Assembly (NCBI RefSeq): GCF_964355755.1
Contig: NC_092672.1
Coordinates: 37,134,501 to 37,198,500 of the forward strand
From: Antedon mediterranea
Taxonomy: Eukaryota; Echinodermata; Crinoidea; Comatulida; Antedonidae
DNA: 64,000 nt
Reading direction: 5' to 3'
Position 1 is the first letter of the stretch. Every line of letters begins with the position of its first letter. The position numbers and the translations under genes were made by a program. Below are positions 1-11,960 of the stretch, piece by piece. The notes beneath the pieces were generated by a model. That model had not been told where the DNA came from and made no database searches. It worked only from the letters and a program-made list of their open reading frames with translations.

Positions 1-900
1 AACATGATGCCACGTGGAAACAACTTCTTCTGAATAGTCTAATACATCCAACTCACTGAATGATGTCCAGTAGGCCTACATTTTAAATGGTAGTGCTCTA
101 CTGCACAGCATTCCATGGAATAGTGTAGAGATCTGTAAAAAATATTGCTCTGCCATCATAGTCTTTGATAATTATGAAAGCGGCTCATCCACCAAAGACG
201 GCGCACATGGTAAGGCGGGTCAGGTGGTAGTGTCCCTGTACATTTTACCAGTGACATGTTCCACAAAATAGGATCACTTTCTGTAACAAACAACAATTTA
301 TAGGCTAAATCTTCGTAACTAGTATTTGAACAACATGGCAATGAGTGAATGCAGCTGCTGATGCAGATGTTCTTTCGGATAGTACAAACAACCATTGAAT
401 CGGCAAACAGGAAAACATCTGTCATTATCCGATGACACGGATCTACTAGTGCTCCTCTGCAGTCAAGCATTTAAAACATCTTGTGATATTCTTTAGACTG
501 GAACTGAGATGCTGGACTATCAAACTGGTTCAACAGTACATTTGAGAGACATCTGTGATAACCTTCTGTTTGCTCATGCGATACTGGTGACACAACATCC
601 AGAGTTTTCGGAATTGGAAAACAAGTTGCTCTATTAAAAGCTTGTCATTGCACTTATTTCTGACATGATGCTGTAGTCTTTGGATGCAAACAAGCTACAA
701 AGGATGACATTGTGGTTGCTAGAGAAAATGATTTAGTGCGTCTGTACAATGGACTACCTGGACAACGTGGAATGCCTTTGACTCCATCCCATCTACAAGT
801 ACAACCTAGCATATCGCCAACTTCATAATCGTACCACAACCAAGGTACTTAACATCATGTTCAAGTTCAAGATATCTTTTAGCAATGGAGTGGGGTTGAT
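1..900. other. No recognised gene
   Basis: I see only short open frames on both strands (for example minus 156-470 and 654-839) with no recognisable domain, splice structure or repeat terminus. The stretch may be an old repeat, but nothing supports a specific call. Confidence 0.5.
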
Positions 901-902
901 AA

Positions 903-1262
903 AGCGAGTGAGTGGCCGAGCGGTTAAGATAGTGGAACCGTAATTACGTAGCCATAAAATCGGCAAGGGTTCGAGGCTCACTCGCTCCATGGTTCTGGTG
1001 GTAGAACGAGTCTTCTCGGATAAGGACTATAAACCGTAGGTCCAATGTACACTAGCTCATGCGCACTTTAAAGAACCTAGTACATCTTTCGAGACGAGTA
1101 GGGGGTTACCCCGGTGTACTAGTCCACACAAACACAGCCACTGTCACACACAGCCACTGTGCAAATTGGGACTGAACCGTTTTAGAGGTGTTTACCACCT
1201 GTTGGTCCAGATCCTTCACTAACTGAGTTAGTGAGAAGTCGAATAAATAAAATAAATAAATA
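903..1262 (+). mobile_element. tRNA-derived SINE
   Basis: The head resembles a tRNA of the Leu/Ser type. An A box (TGGCCGAGCGGTTA) lies at 913-926 and a B box (GGTTCGAGGC) at 968-977. The first seven bases (AGCGAGT, 903-909) pair perfectly with ACTCGCT at 980-986, like an acceptor stem. An unrelated body of about 250 bases follows, ending in an A-rich AAATAAATAAAT tail at about 1238-1262. A pol III head, body and A-rich tail are the defining layout of a SINE. I cannot name the family. Confidence 0.8.
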
Positions 1263-1504
1263 TGACGTGTTTGAGGATTGGGGATGGAAGATCAGATGAT
1301 AGAAACCTGGTTCCTCTACACACAGACTTAAAGCCAGAACCTGAGTATCTCCTTGAAGCATTCAGGGGTAACTAGAACTACATGTGGTGAATGCAATGGC
1401 ATTGAAGGATTAAAATATATCATCCCACACGGAGCAATTCAATAAAAAGGTCTGGATTAAAATGATCTTACAAAATATACCAAAATATCACAATATACAG
1501 TACA

Positions 1505-2290
1505 ATATAACAAGAGTCACAGTTCAAGAATTTAAGAGTCGGATGGCAAAAACGAATTTCTTTTCCAGTTTGTTCTACATGCCGGGCATTGAAAGCAACG
1601 CCCATGAGGCATGAGCTCGAAATCACTGAACAAGGCATGGTTAACATTTTTTAGAATAGCTCTATTTTTTCTAGAGTTTGCATGTCACAGAAGGAAGATA
1701 AGCTACGAAGTTGACAACCTATTAATTTAAAACTTAAGTTAACAATTCTTTGTAGTGAGTTTCTCTCTTTGACCATAAGACTAAAAAACCAGCATATAAA
1801 GTTTAAAAGTTCTCAATAAAGGAATTATAAAAAACCATGAGAATTACTTTATCGACATTAAAATGGTTCAGCTTCCTTAACAGATAAAGTCTCTGGTGTC
1901 ATTTCTTTACTATTGCCTCTGTATTTAATTCCCAGCTGAGATTGTCCTCAAATATTAGTACCTCTAGGTATTTAAAGGAATGGACAATATCGCTGGTTCG
2001 TCATTTGTGGGGGATACCAGAGGGCTGCGTCCTTTCTCCTTCCTAAAATCTACAATTATCTTCTTGGTTTTGGTCACATTGAGTTCCAAGTAGGAGTTTC
2101 CACAAAATTGGATAAAACCATCTAATGCGGAACCATGACTGTCCTGTGAATTTTGAAGGAGCCCAGCAAGACAGTGTCGTCAGCAAATTTGAAAAGATGA
2201 CTATTGTCCTGTTTGCTCCGACAGTCATCCGTGTATATAATATACAGGAGAGGAGAGAAGACGCAACCCTGCGAAGATCAAATACTTGTC
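1505..2290 (-). pseudogene. Decayed LINE reverse transcriptase and C-terminus
   Basis: Read on the minus strand, this holds the end of a non-LTR retrotransposon ORF with many stops and frameshifts. The catalytic block KFADDTVLLG is visible around 2180-2200, preceded by SPLLYIIYTDDC-like sequence. Further along are a diverged ELNVTKTK/DFR-type block and, near 1560-1640, a block like KNRAILKNVNHALFSDF followed by MPHGR. This order (FADD, KTK..DFR, then the SHPL/LPSGRR-type tail) is typical of Rex/Babar-like LINEs. It is 5'-truncated and inactive. Confidence 0.7.
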
Positions 2291-2399
2291 ATTACGTACA
2301 TTCGTTGATACTAAAATTATCAAAAATCTATCTATAGTAAATCATGAGTTGATTCCAAATTATCAAGACTCATTAATTAATCAACAATAGTACATACCG

Positions 2400-3110
2400 C
2401 TAATGAATTTTAATGTTCTTCTAGCTAGCATCATTTTTCCTATTTCATGACGATACAATAGGTACAGGAAAAACATTATTTGCACCAAATACTTCCAAAA
2501 TATAAATATAATATATAAACATAATTTAGTTTTACGCTATTTTAAGAAAATTTGAGTTTTTGTAAAAGGTCAATGACCTTTTGACCTCTAGTTACGTATA
2601 ACTGTTGTATTAATTGTTTTTTTAATGTATATTATTAGTAGGATATATATACTCTACACATTGATACTAAAGCTATTTAGATATGATTATAAAACAATGG
2701 ATTATAGGCATAAACGCTACCCCCTACCCCAAAATTGTTTACATTACATTTGATCAAGAATCAATTTCAATAAGAATAGTACATCATTACTTTTAAAATT
2801 CTTCTAGTTAACATCATGTTTCCTATTTTATATATCGATAGGTACAGATAAAACACAATTTTGATTAAATGCATATACAATTATGGCACAATATTACAGT
2901 ATATTACAAGGAAAAAAAATGAGTTTTTGTAAAAGGTCAATAACCTTTTGACCTCTAGTTATATAAACAAATATTGTATTTTGTTTTTTTAAATTGCATA
3001 TTAGAAAGAAATATATATTCTACACATTGATATTAAGATTATTGAGATTGGATTATAAAACCACAAGTTATGGGCATAAATGTTACCCCCTACCCCAAAA
3101 TATTTATGAA
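2400..3110. repeat. Tandem duplication, about 365 bp unit
   Basis: Two diverged copies lie side by side (about 2400-2745 and 2775-3110). Both contain AAAAGGTCAATRACCTTTTG followed by ACCTCTAGTTA, then TCTACACATTGATA, and end with TACCCCCTACCCCAAAAT. No coding potential is seen. Confidence 0.75.
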
Positions 3111-4114
3111 ATAAAATCACTATATAGTTGTTGAGATTACGTAAAAAATAATGTGTTCCAATGCTTCAATTTTCGGTGACTTTTAATATGTCATTCTAAA
3201 CTACATTTGGAATGAAAAAATCAATGTTTTGTTACTATTGCAATTTGTGGTGGGTTTACCTCTAAATATCACTAGATTGACTGGACTATCACGGTCGTAA
3301 GCCTGATCTGTGTGAAAGAGTCCACGATATAACGCCTGCCTACGCAGTGAAGCAAGAATATATATTCTTTGAGCAAGGATAAATTCGGGACATTTTCCTT
3401 GATTGAGAAAGACTGTGGCAATTACTTTAGGCCAAATTATTAGATTATATCCATTATATATACATATTTTTAGGTTAGTTTGTAAATAATACAATGGAAG
3501 AATACGGCCAATAATAATGAAAATATAACAGATGTTGGTCCAAAGATTATTTAACTTGCTGTAACGTACGTAAGCCTAGGCCCTAGTTAGCATAGTTCTA
3601 GCAGGAACATCCTCCAGTGCGCGCTCCCGGTGCTAGCTCATAACAGCTTCTGATAATTAAATTCGCGTCTATTTGTAGGCCTAATAGATTTTGTTTCTGT
3701 AGAATGGCCATCACGATCGGGCAGTTATTATCACGGAGTGGTTTTGGGCAAAAATATAGATTTTATGCATCGTAAATAAAAAAAACTAAACGACGGACAC
3801 ACAAAACAACATCAGCAAACATGTGCGCGCATGGCATGTTTTGTCGCCGGCGGCAGGTGCCCGCCATTTTTTTTTTCTCAAAAAGTGCGACCTCTATTTT
3901 ATGAAGACAGTAGTTGGGGCGTGCGGCGAAGAAAACCGTCAAAATCGGTGGTTTAAAAGTCGTTTTATACAACAATGCGATAAAAAAAAAATAAATAAAA
4001 GATGAAGATATGTTAATTTTGTAATAGTTAAATGATTTTTAATGAACAGAGTGAAGATTAATTACCATTAATTGTCACCTTAATTATTCTTTAAATATTG
4101 CGCCTTTCCACTGT
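3111..4114. other. No recognised feature
   Basis: AT-rich sequence with short spurious ORFs on both strands. I see no splice-supported exon or repeat terminus. Confidence 0.4.
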
Positions 4115-4235
4115 GGCCTTTCACACAGAAGACGGTAAAATTACCGTAATATTACCTTCTGTGTGAATGGGTTTAGACCGGCAATAACACCGGCTTGCTT
4201 ACCGCAATATTGCCGAAGTTCTGTGTGAAAAGGCC
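4115..4235. mobile_element. Small hairpin MITE
   Basis: The ends are inverted copies: GGCCTTTCACACAGAA at the left and TTCTGTGTGAAAAGGCC at the right. A second internal hairpin lies in the left half (TTCACACAGAA against TTCTGTGTGAA, with GGTAAAATTACC between). At about 121 bp with no ORF it fits a non-autonomous DNA transposon. I did not find a clear target-site duplication. Confidence 0.6.
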
Positions 4236-4289
4236 TCAAGTAAACCAATTTTTAATTTTTTTAAAACTCTTGATCTTTATAATTTAATA

Positions 4290-4900
4290 AAACTATAATA
4301 AATACCGTTTCTCTAATGCATAAAGCTTTTCATAACTTACTCCCAGTGATTGTGCAAAATAATTTCATTTTATGCTCAGCTGTCCACGATAAATATACTC
4401 GACAAAAACACCATTTCTACACACAATTTAAAAGAACCACTCAAACATCATTAAGTTTAGTTAGTAAAGGAGTTGAACTTTGGCGTGATATACCTGAGAT
4501 TCTTAAGTTACTAAGAATCCTATAACTTTTAAAATAAAATACAAAAATAAATTACTTTTGCAATACTCTGATTAGAACAGGTATTTTTCTTTTTACAATT
4601 ACATCTTATTCTCTGAGAAATCTTTTTTTTTTTTTGTTAAGATAAAAAAAAAGGATTGTTTGCTTTTTTGTTTCTTTTTCTTAAAAGTTACATTTTGTTT
4701 GCCTATGCCGTTGTGCCCTTTTTCATATTACTATTTATATATATACTGTTTTGTAACAGGGGGTTTCTACTTATAAGCTGTGCTTCAGAGATTCCCCCTT
4801 TCCATTCTTTCATTTTTGTAATGAATATTTATGTATGTTAATGTTTTTGTTGTTGTGAATGGAAATAAAGAAACAAACAAAACAAACAAACAAAACAGGC
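4290..4900 (+). pseudogene. LINE 3' end fragment
   Basis: The frame at 4316-4525 reads like the C-terminal tail of a CR1/Jockey-type non-LTR ORF2: an HKAFHNLLP start, a DKYTRQ block and a SKGVELWRDIPEILK block (compare the NTR...GPKLWN.LP pattern of such tails). It is followed by a T-rich 3' UTR and ends in repeated AAAC units at about 4866-4895, a usual LINE tail. Only the last part of the element remains. Confidence 0.65.
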
Positions 4901-4904
4901 CAAG

Positions 4905-5335
4905 TGAATCTAGATGGAATAATCCTCCATGTATATATTCTTTCCATTTTACGAATATTGATGCAAATACTATCAAAACGAGATGTACAAATTACCTGAA
5001 AAAAACCTTGATGTATTAGAGTTTGATTGTAAGCCTTTGAGGTTGGCGGCGCCATATATCTCATATCCATTATGTCACATTGTAAACCTTTCCCTAATGT
5101 CTGGGTGTATCCCAGGTGACTGGAAAGTTGCAAGGACGACCCCAATCTATAAGGGAAAGGGTAGTAAAGAGAGTATGAACAACTACAGACCAATTTCTGT
5201 TGTCGGTCATATTGCAAAAAGTATTGAGAGAGTTTTTCAGGAACAAATAATTACCTTTCTTGAATCTTATGATTTAATTAATGTGGACCAATTTGCGTTT
5301 TTAAAAAACCATTCCACTGTCAGTCGGAGAGCCGC
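4905..5335 (+). pseudogene. LINE reverse transcriptase N-terminal fragment
   Basis: The frame running through 4983-5330 contains hallmark RT blocks 0-2 of non-LTR elements: GCIPGDWKVARTTPIYKGKG, then NNYRPISVVGHIAKSIERV, then QFAFLKNHST. The element stops abruptly after this block, so both the catalytic half and the endonuclease are missing. It lies directly after the tail of another LINE fragment in the same orientation. Confidence 0.8.
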
Positions 5336-7104
5336 GTTGGGAAATATGACCGTTATCGCGAAATTTTCGACATCAACGTTTCGCGCGAAAAATATTAGCA
5401 TAAAGTATACGTCATTTTATAGCTGTTTAATAAACATTAATAGGCGAAAAATTAACCATATATGGTAAGATCAGTTCCTTATATGTTTAAGATGTCGCAG
5501 GTGACCTAATTTTCTGAATAATTTGTTGGATTTGTTGTCAGTGACAGTTTCTTTCCAAAGTTCGTGAGCAGCCGTCATATCAAAGCTGAAGTTTTCTAAC
5601 TTGTGTTTGTTTACAAATTTTCCATTAGTGGGATTTGCATCCCATACAGTGAATTACCAAAAAATCGGCGTATATGGATAGAGTAAGTATCAATAGTCTG
5701 TTTTACGTTAAAATTGGCTTGAAACCCTATTTAAGCTTCCTACAGCGAACATTTTAAAAAAGGTCCTCATTTCACATAATTGTTACGTCTCGCGGCACTA
5801 GTTCCGTCGTGTGTGGTGCATGGTGTGTTGATTGTGGTTGTTGCAGGTGTGGGTGTGTGCACGACCTGGTGGATCGTTGTCGTAATATCGGCCTAGGCTT
5901 AGTAACATGTTGATAATTAAAATACTTTAGTTACAATTTAGTATTATTAAAGTTTCGTTACAATCCTACTCTATATTGAAGATGCGTTGGGAAGGTTTTC
6001 AAAAGATAATTAAGCCAATCGCAGCCTGACATATAGTTAAATATCCTCATTATTGGCAACTGATGGGTACAATTTATTTACTTTATTACTATTAATAATT
6101 ATACAATAAATATACAGACACAAGGAAGTTTTGTGTTTAGTGCTTTTTTATGGTAGGCCCAGTACAGTCATATTTTATCTGAATATGTTTTCAGGTTGTG
6201 GAATAATTATATAACTATACAGTATTTAAGAAAATGTTTTGGTCATAGTGACAATTATTTAAATAGTTCTTTACATTTCAGCTATTCATTTTCATTTCAG
6301 GTTTTTTGTTGGTATCAGGACTCAACGATTTTCTATCTCGTTCTTCAATATGAGGTTGGACGGTGGAAGCTGTAAAGTGGTTTTCTCGATTTCAATATCA
6401 TTGCTGATAGTTTTACATTTTATTCGCCATATACATTTATATTCATTTAAGTTGTAGAAGTGTTTCAGATCAGTAAATTTTTATAAAGATATAAATTAAG
6501 TTGCAATTGATTGATTGATTTAGTTTATTAACCAGAGTCGCACAGATGCATACAGTATAAACATAAAACAATCATAAAATCAGTACAACAGTAAGATTCA
6601 AGTAAAAATAATATCTCAAAAAGTACATATGGTGGCATATTTTATATTTACAGTATTAGGCCTAGCTAGTTTGTTATGTCTGATGAACAAGGTGCTATTA
6701 GAATCAAGTTTTTATATACAGTAGTTGTATTTACTATTTGTATCAGTATTGTTTGAAAGGTTGTATTTTTTCACATTCTGTATATGTATACATAAAAAGA
6801 TTGCTTGTGTGAAATGTAAGTTGTATCTAATAAAGTAATAGAATATTTCTGTATACAAGTGTGACATTTACTGCCAGATATTGATATATTAAAGTACCAA
6901 CCAATTAACAATACTCAAGTAAATGATGGGCTAATAGTAATAATTATCTTTTTTAAAAACATGACCATATAAAAATACATGGTTGAGTCCCGGTTGAGTC
7001 TCTCAAACAAAAGATGCCTGATTTTATAAATAACATTCCCCACCATATTTATATATAAATTGAAAATGGGTTATTTTTTGGCACCTTGTTTTTCAATTTA
7101 TTGT
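5336..7104. other. No gene; scattered repeat traces
   Basis: No coding exon is supported. The motif TTAGTGGGATTTGCATCCCA near 5628 and the following GCTTGAAACCCTATTTAAG-like sequence have diverged counterparts at about 10395-10500, so a dispersed repeat lies here. At 6507-6530 a GATTGATTGATTTAG run may be the tail of a minus-strand retroposon, but this is weak. Confidence 0.35.
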
Positions 7105-7345
7105 AATGATTTTGGGGTAGAAGGAACAGATAGAGGGCGGCAGATGGAGGCAGAGTAGGCAGGAGGAGTAGCAGAGAACGGACGTGAGAAAAAGGGCAGA
7201 GAGGGATTGGAGAAGGAAAAGTGGAGAAGCAGGGAGAAGACGTGTTAAATAAGTAGAGACATTAGAGCAATTGGAAAACAAAGTGTAGAGAAGATTAGAG
7301 AAAAGAAAGAGAAAATTAGAGCTGAATAATAAAAGGAGAGTTAAG
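7105..7345 (+). repeat. Purine-rich tract
   Basis: About 240 bases are almost entirely A and G on the plus strand (GGAGGCAGAGTAGGCAGGAG-type sequence). It lies just before the minisatellite. The strand asymmetry could favour triplex or R-loop structure, which is inference only. Confidence 0.6.
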
Positions 7346-7379
7346 ACACAGCAGGTAAGTTATCCGGAGGGTACAGCCT

Positions 7380-7955
7380 ACCGCTTGTGCTGCTGTTGGA
7401 GACATAGTGAGCCGGAGGATGCGCCTACTGTACTGGTTGTATCACTATTTGAGACATAGTGAACCGGAGGTTGCGCCTACTGTACTGGTTGTATCACTTA
7501 TTTGAGATAGCTGAGCCGGAGGTTGCACCTACTGGTTGTGTTACTGCTTGAAATACAGTTAGCCCGTGGTACACCCTGTGGTTGTTATACTGCTTTGCTG
7601 GTGGGTACACCTATTAGCCTGTGGTTAAGACTACTGGTCGTTACCATGTTAGCCGGTACGTGGTTACGTGCTGTGGAGGTTACACCATTGTGTGTGGCTA
7701 CGTTGCTGTTAGAGGTTACACCATTGTGTTGGTGTACATGCTGTTGGAGGTTACACCATTGTGTGTGGTTACGTGCAGTTGGAGGTTACACCATAGTTGG
7801 TGGTTACGTGCGGTTGGAGGTTACACCATTGGACGTTGGTGTACGTTGCTGTGGAGGTTACACCATTGTGTTGGTGGTTGCGTGCTGTGGAGGTTACACC
7901 ATTGTGCTGGTGGTTACGTGCTGTGGAGGTTACACCATTGTTGGTGGTTACGTGC
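7380..7955. repeat. Minisatellite, left arm (about 35-bp units)
   Basis: The array starts with longer units of about 57 bp (7380-7560, sharing GAGCCGGAGGTTGCGCCTAC and TGGTTGTATCACT) and becomes shorter units built on GGTTACGTGC, TGGAGGTTACACC and ATTGTGTTGGT. It is cut at 7955 by a foldback element and resumes at 9034. Open frames across it have no protein-like composition beyond the repeat and I do not regard them as genes. Confidence 0.85.
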
Positions 7956-9033
7956 GGGTGTCACGAAACCTAAGACCACGAAAGCTAAGACCCCCTAAGA
8001 CCTAAGATCATGAAAGCTAAGACCCAAGACCTAAGATTACAAATATTTATCTTTCGCACCTGCCTTGTATTTTAATTCCCAACATTTATTCTGAATACCA
8101 CACCTTAGAATTAGCACTTTATGAAAAAGAATCACATAAAAAGTAACAAATACATTTTCAAATTGATGATTTTACAGACGTTTTTCTCGCACACATACTG
8201 TTTGCGAATTTGGCATGGCCTACACTACAGTTAGGCCTACATCATGTTCAATGTTTTTGTTTCTATGGAACGTCAATAGAGCAAAAATTATATAGAGGGC
8301 TGAAAACTCTGTGGAGTCCATCTACAGTGTGGATGGAACAATGTGAAATTAAAATTGTAATAATAATAGTATAATCATGCTAGTACGAAGAAATAAATAC
8401 TCGCAAATAAATTTTAATTTAAAAATCATGATAATAAGTTTTTTTGTTTCGTTTTCTTTCTGTTTTTTATACTTGTACTATTATTGTTGCTCTTTTGGCG
8501 CTTCATAGAAACAAAAACATTGAGCATGAGGAGTTACAGTATACAAAGAAACACGTCTGTAAAAACATCAATTTAAAGGATTTATTTATTTGTTTTTATG
8601 TGTTTCTCCTTCTGGAAGTACTTATATAAGTCCTAATTTTAAAGTGTGATATTCAGAATAAAGTCAGTTAACAAATTTGGAGTCAAAATACAAGAAAGGC
8701 AGGTGTGAAAGAAAAACATCCTCTGAACCAACACAATGGAGTAAATGTATACCAACAAACAACCAGTCAAGTTTGTTTGTTGTAAAGGAAAAATATACAT
8801 TTATTCAACGGGCGAAAATAATGTGAGTTTATCTATGTTTTGCGGTAGTATTTAATTATATTTATGGTAATAAATGAAATCTACTATGTTTAAAATTATG
8901 TATGGATAAATAAGTATTGTTTTTAAGCTGTAGTATATCTTAGAATTTGCAATCTTAGGTCTTGGGTCTTAGCTTTCGTGATCTTAAGTCTTAGGGGGTC
9001 TTTGCTTTCGTGGTCTTAGGTTTCGTGACACCC
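7956..9033. mobile_element. Foldback MITE inside the minisatellite
   Basis: The left end (about 7956-8040) and right end (about 8950-9033) are near-perfect inverted repeats of about 83 bp, starting GGGTGTCACGAAACC and ending GGTTTCGTGACACCC. Inverted similarity continues inward: the left-arm segments near 8078-8100, 8160-8180 and 8245-8270 match right-arm segments near 8640-8680, 8540-8570 and 8495-8520 in reverse. The right arm has an extra insert of roughly 230 bp (about 8720-8950). There is no transposase ORF. TACGTGC flanks both sides, but this is also part of the minisatellite unit, so the target duplication is unresolved. Confidence 0.85.
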
Positions 9034-9715
9034 GGGTACGTGCAGTTGGAGGTTCCACCTTAGTTGGTGGTTACGTGCAGTTGGAGGTTCCACCTTAGTT
9101 GGTGGTTACGTGCAGTTGGAGGTTACACCTTAGTTGGTGGTTACGTGCAGTTGGAGGTTCCACCTTAGTTGGTGGTTACGTGCAGTTGGAGGTTACACCT
9201 TAGTTGGTGGTTACGTGCAGTTGGAGGTTACACCATTGTTGGTGGTTACGTGCAGTTGGAGGTTCCACCTTAGTTGGTGGTTACGTGCAGGTGGAGGTTA
9301 CACCTTAGTTGGTGGTTACGTGCAGTTGGAGGTTACACCATAGTTGGTGGTTACGTGCTGTGGAGGTTACACCATTGTGTTGGTGGTTACGTGCTGTGGA
9401 GGTTACACCATTGTTGGTGGTTACGTGCAGTTGGAGGTTACACCTTAGTTGGTGGTTACGTGCAGTTGGAGGTTACACCATTGTGTTGGTGGTTACGTGC
9501 AGTTGGAGGTTACACCATTGTGTTGGTGGTTACGTGCTGTGGAGGTTACACCATTGTGTTGGTGGTTACGCGCTGTGGGGGTTACACCATTGTTGGTGGT
9601 TACGTGCAGTTGGAGGTTACACCATTGTGTTGGTGGTTACGTGCAGTTGGAGGTTACACCATTGTGTTGGTGTGCGTTGCTGTGGAGGTTACGTGCGGGC
9701 GGTGGTTACGCTACT
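9034..9715. repeat. Minisatellite, right arm (35-bp units)
   Basis: About 19 units in the same orientation as the array before 7955. Two unit types alternate in blocks: a TTCCACCTTAGTT type near the left edge and an ACACCATTGTGTTGGT type further right. The blocks suggest local expansion after the array was split. Confidence 0.9.
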
Positions 9716-10779
9716 ATTTCAAGTCCGGCGTAATAACAGAACTAATCAGATTAATTATTATAATAATTATCACTTGTACCAATAAATTAGAAATCATAGA
9801 AGAATAAAGGAGGCCACTCCAAAGATTGTAATTGATTTGTGTGTTTCGTTCATTCGTGGTACTGCAGACCTTTCCCCAAAAAGGGAACGAACCCGAGGAC
9901 GGATTTTCGTTACATTATTGTTTTTTAACAGTTTTTGTAATTTTTTCTGGGCCTAGGTTCTTCTTCAGGCTTCTTCTTGCTTGGTATATGAGCTGGGATA
10001 GACCTACCAGCCTAGATTATGGAATACCCAGGTTATGTCTACTTCTACTCCAGCTACTATAACACAAACTACTATCAGAGAATTACTAGCCTAACTAGGC
10101 CTAGAAAATACTATTTTTAGGCCTAGCTAGGCTAGAAGTTAAGTAAGTAGGCCTAATTATAGTAGCTAGTCTAAGTAGGCCTTTCCTAGCTCAGAAACCA
10201 AATAGAACAATAATCGGGCAGCAGACTGAAACCTTAGGCCTGTGACGCAGTACGCCTGCATGAACAACCGGATTAAACAGGGACACGATTCGGTCCGGGA
10301 CGATTCGTACCAGCTTCGTAAACGTAAACAAAGTTTCAAAATGGCGGTTTTTCGATCGTAACTGAACAGAAATGTAGTAGGTTTGGTTTGATTAGTGGGA
10401 GTTGCATCCCAAGAAAGCTTAAAATTAGATTTTTATTTTAATAGATAGCTTAATAGTCTACCTTGAAAGGATTTTAAATTCGCTTTGAAACCTTATCTAG
10501 AAAATATGAAATTTTATGATTTTTTACCATCATTTAAAAAAAATATAAATAAAAAAGTTTATACACAAAATAATGATATTTCTCGAAACAAAAAAACTGT
10601 GTAATTTAGATCACAGTTTTTATCATTATTTACGCTTGTAGTCCAACTATTGAAATACGTTTATTGATTTCATCTAATATCAAAATTATACAATTTTCAA
10701 AGTGTACTAAAATAGCAAAAATGCCAACATTTTCCACGAAGCGCGCCCTCACAATGAATGAAATCAGTGATGCGTTACC
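9716..10779. other. No gene; TAGGCCT-rich stretch
   Basis: Around 10081-10180 the words TAGGCCTA and CTAGCTAGGC are densely packed. Sequence at 10395-10500 matches the dispersed repeat noted near 5628. An ORF beginning at 10664 runs into LINE-like sequence at its end. No host exon is supported. Confidence 0.4.
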
Positions 10780-11960
10780 AACGTGGCTTTCCGACTGTGT
10801 AACGTGCTTACACAGAGTGGTTGATGATTGGGTGGAAAGTTTTAATGATTCTGAATTGATCGGTGCTTTGTTTCTTGGATATATCTAAATTTTGATACGA
10901 TCGATCACTCAATTCTTGTATATAAACTTGAAAAATACGGTTTCAGTGAAAATGTTTTAATTTGGTTTGTAAATTATCTGAAAAACAGAAAACAGTTTGT
11001 ATTCTGCAACAATAGAAAATCTAAACTGAAAGATATTAACATTGGTGTTCCGCAAAGAAGTTACCTTGGGCCCATCCTTTTTCTTCTATTTATTAATGAT
11101 ATTTCGCAGTCTGTTATAAATGGAACTTGCAGCATTTTTGCTGATGATGTTGTTGTGTATACTACTGGTAATTCAACTAAGTCTGTAAACGATTCTCTAC
11201 AAATAATCATGAATAATGTTAGTGAATGGTATAATAGAAACCACCTCTCAATCAATACAGACAAAACTAAGGTCATGTTACTCAGAAACAGTCGTTCAGT
11301 AGATAATATCCTACTGGATATTAAAATTAAAGTATTTTATATGTACTACTGTATTTGAATATCAGTTTGAAGGAATTATACTTTCTGTTATTTTCAGTTA
11401 CCATACGTACCATACACACATTCAATCATTGAATAAAACGGTTATACTTAACGGAGCATTTCTAAGCTGTTTGATTTTGTGTCCGTGAAAGTAGTGACTA
11501 TGCGATAACTGTTTGGGGAAATACCTCTGAGCAAAACAAGAATATCTTGAAGCGTCTTCATAGAAGAGCGGCTCGCATTGTTACCCAAAATTTTGATTTT
11601 GTTGACGTGAGGGGTGATGACATAATTCAGGATCTTTCCTGGAAAACATTTGAAGAGAGAAGAGATTTTTATCTAGCTAGTCTAATGTATAAATGTATCC
11701 ACGGCCTTGCGCCAACCAGATTGACAAATGAAATTGAACTAATTGGGAATGTACACACCCATTCAACGCGTGGAGTAGACAACTTAAATGTTGTTATACC
11801 CCATTATACCCGTAGCAAAATGGATTCGTCTTTTAAAGTTGCAGGCGGAAAAATATGGAATGACTTGCCAGCAGATATAAAACATTCACCCACGATTATG
11901 TCCTTTAAAGCTAGATACAGATCTCATTTCTTTTCATAACATTAACTTCCAGTTTATATT
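10780..11960 (+). pseudogene. Broken LINE reverse transcriptase with C-terminus
   Basis: Across several frames this reads as a CR1/Jockey-type ORF2. The blocks in order are DDWVESFNDSELIGALFL, then FDTIDHSILVYKLEKYGFS and YLKNRKQFVFCNN (10890-11010), GVPQRSYLGPILF (usual GVPQGS changed to R), and the catalytic FADDVVVYT (about 11140-11160). A gap follows, then LKRLHRRAARIVTQNF and a C-terminal GGKIWNDLPADIK block (11547-11939). Stop codons and frame changes near 10888 and 11358 show it is dead. The endonuclease half is absent. Confidence 0.85.

Noticed and set aside
156-470. 104-residue minus-strand ORF as a host gene
   Set aside because: No recognisable domain, no splice support and no neighbouring exon; it may be chance or an old repeat.
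903-986. Functional tRNA gene
   Set aside because: The boxes and acceptor stem are present, but the T arm does not pair well and a SINE body with A-rich tail follows.
7523-8005. Open frames of 125-177 residues over the 35-bp minisatellite (also 9134-9807)
   Set aside because: They only translate the repeat in several overlapping frames (GGYTIVLVV-type) and the array is split by a MITE. No start context, splice signal or non-repeat domain supports a protein.
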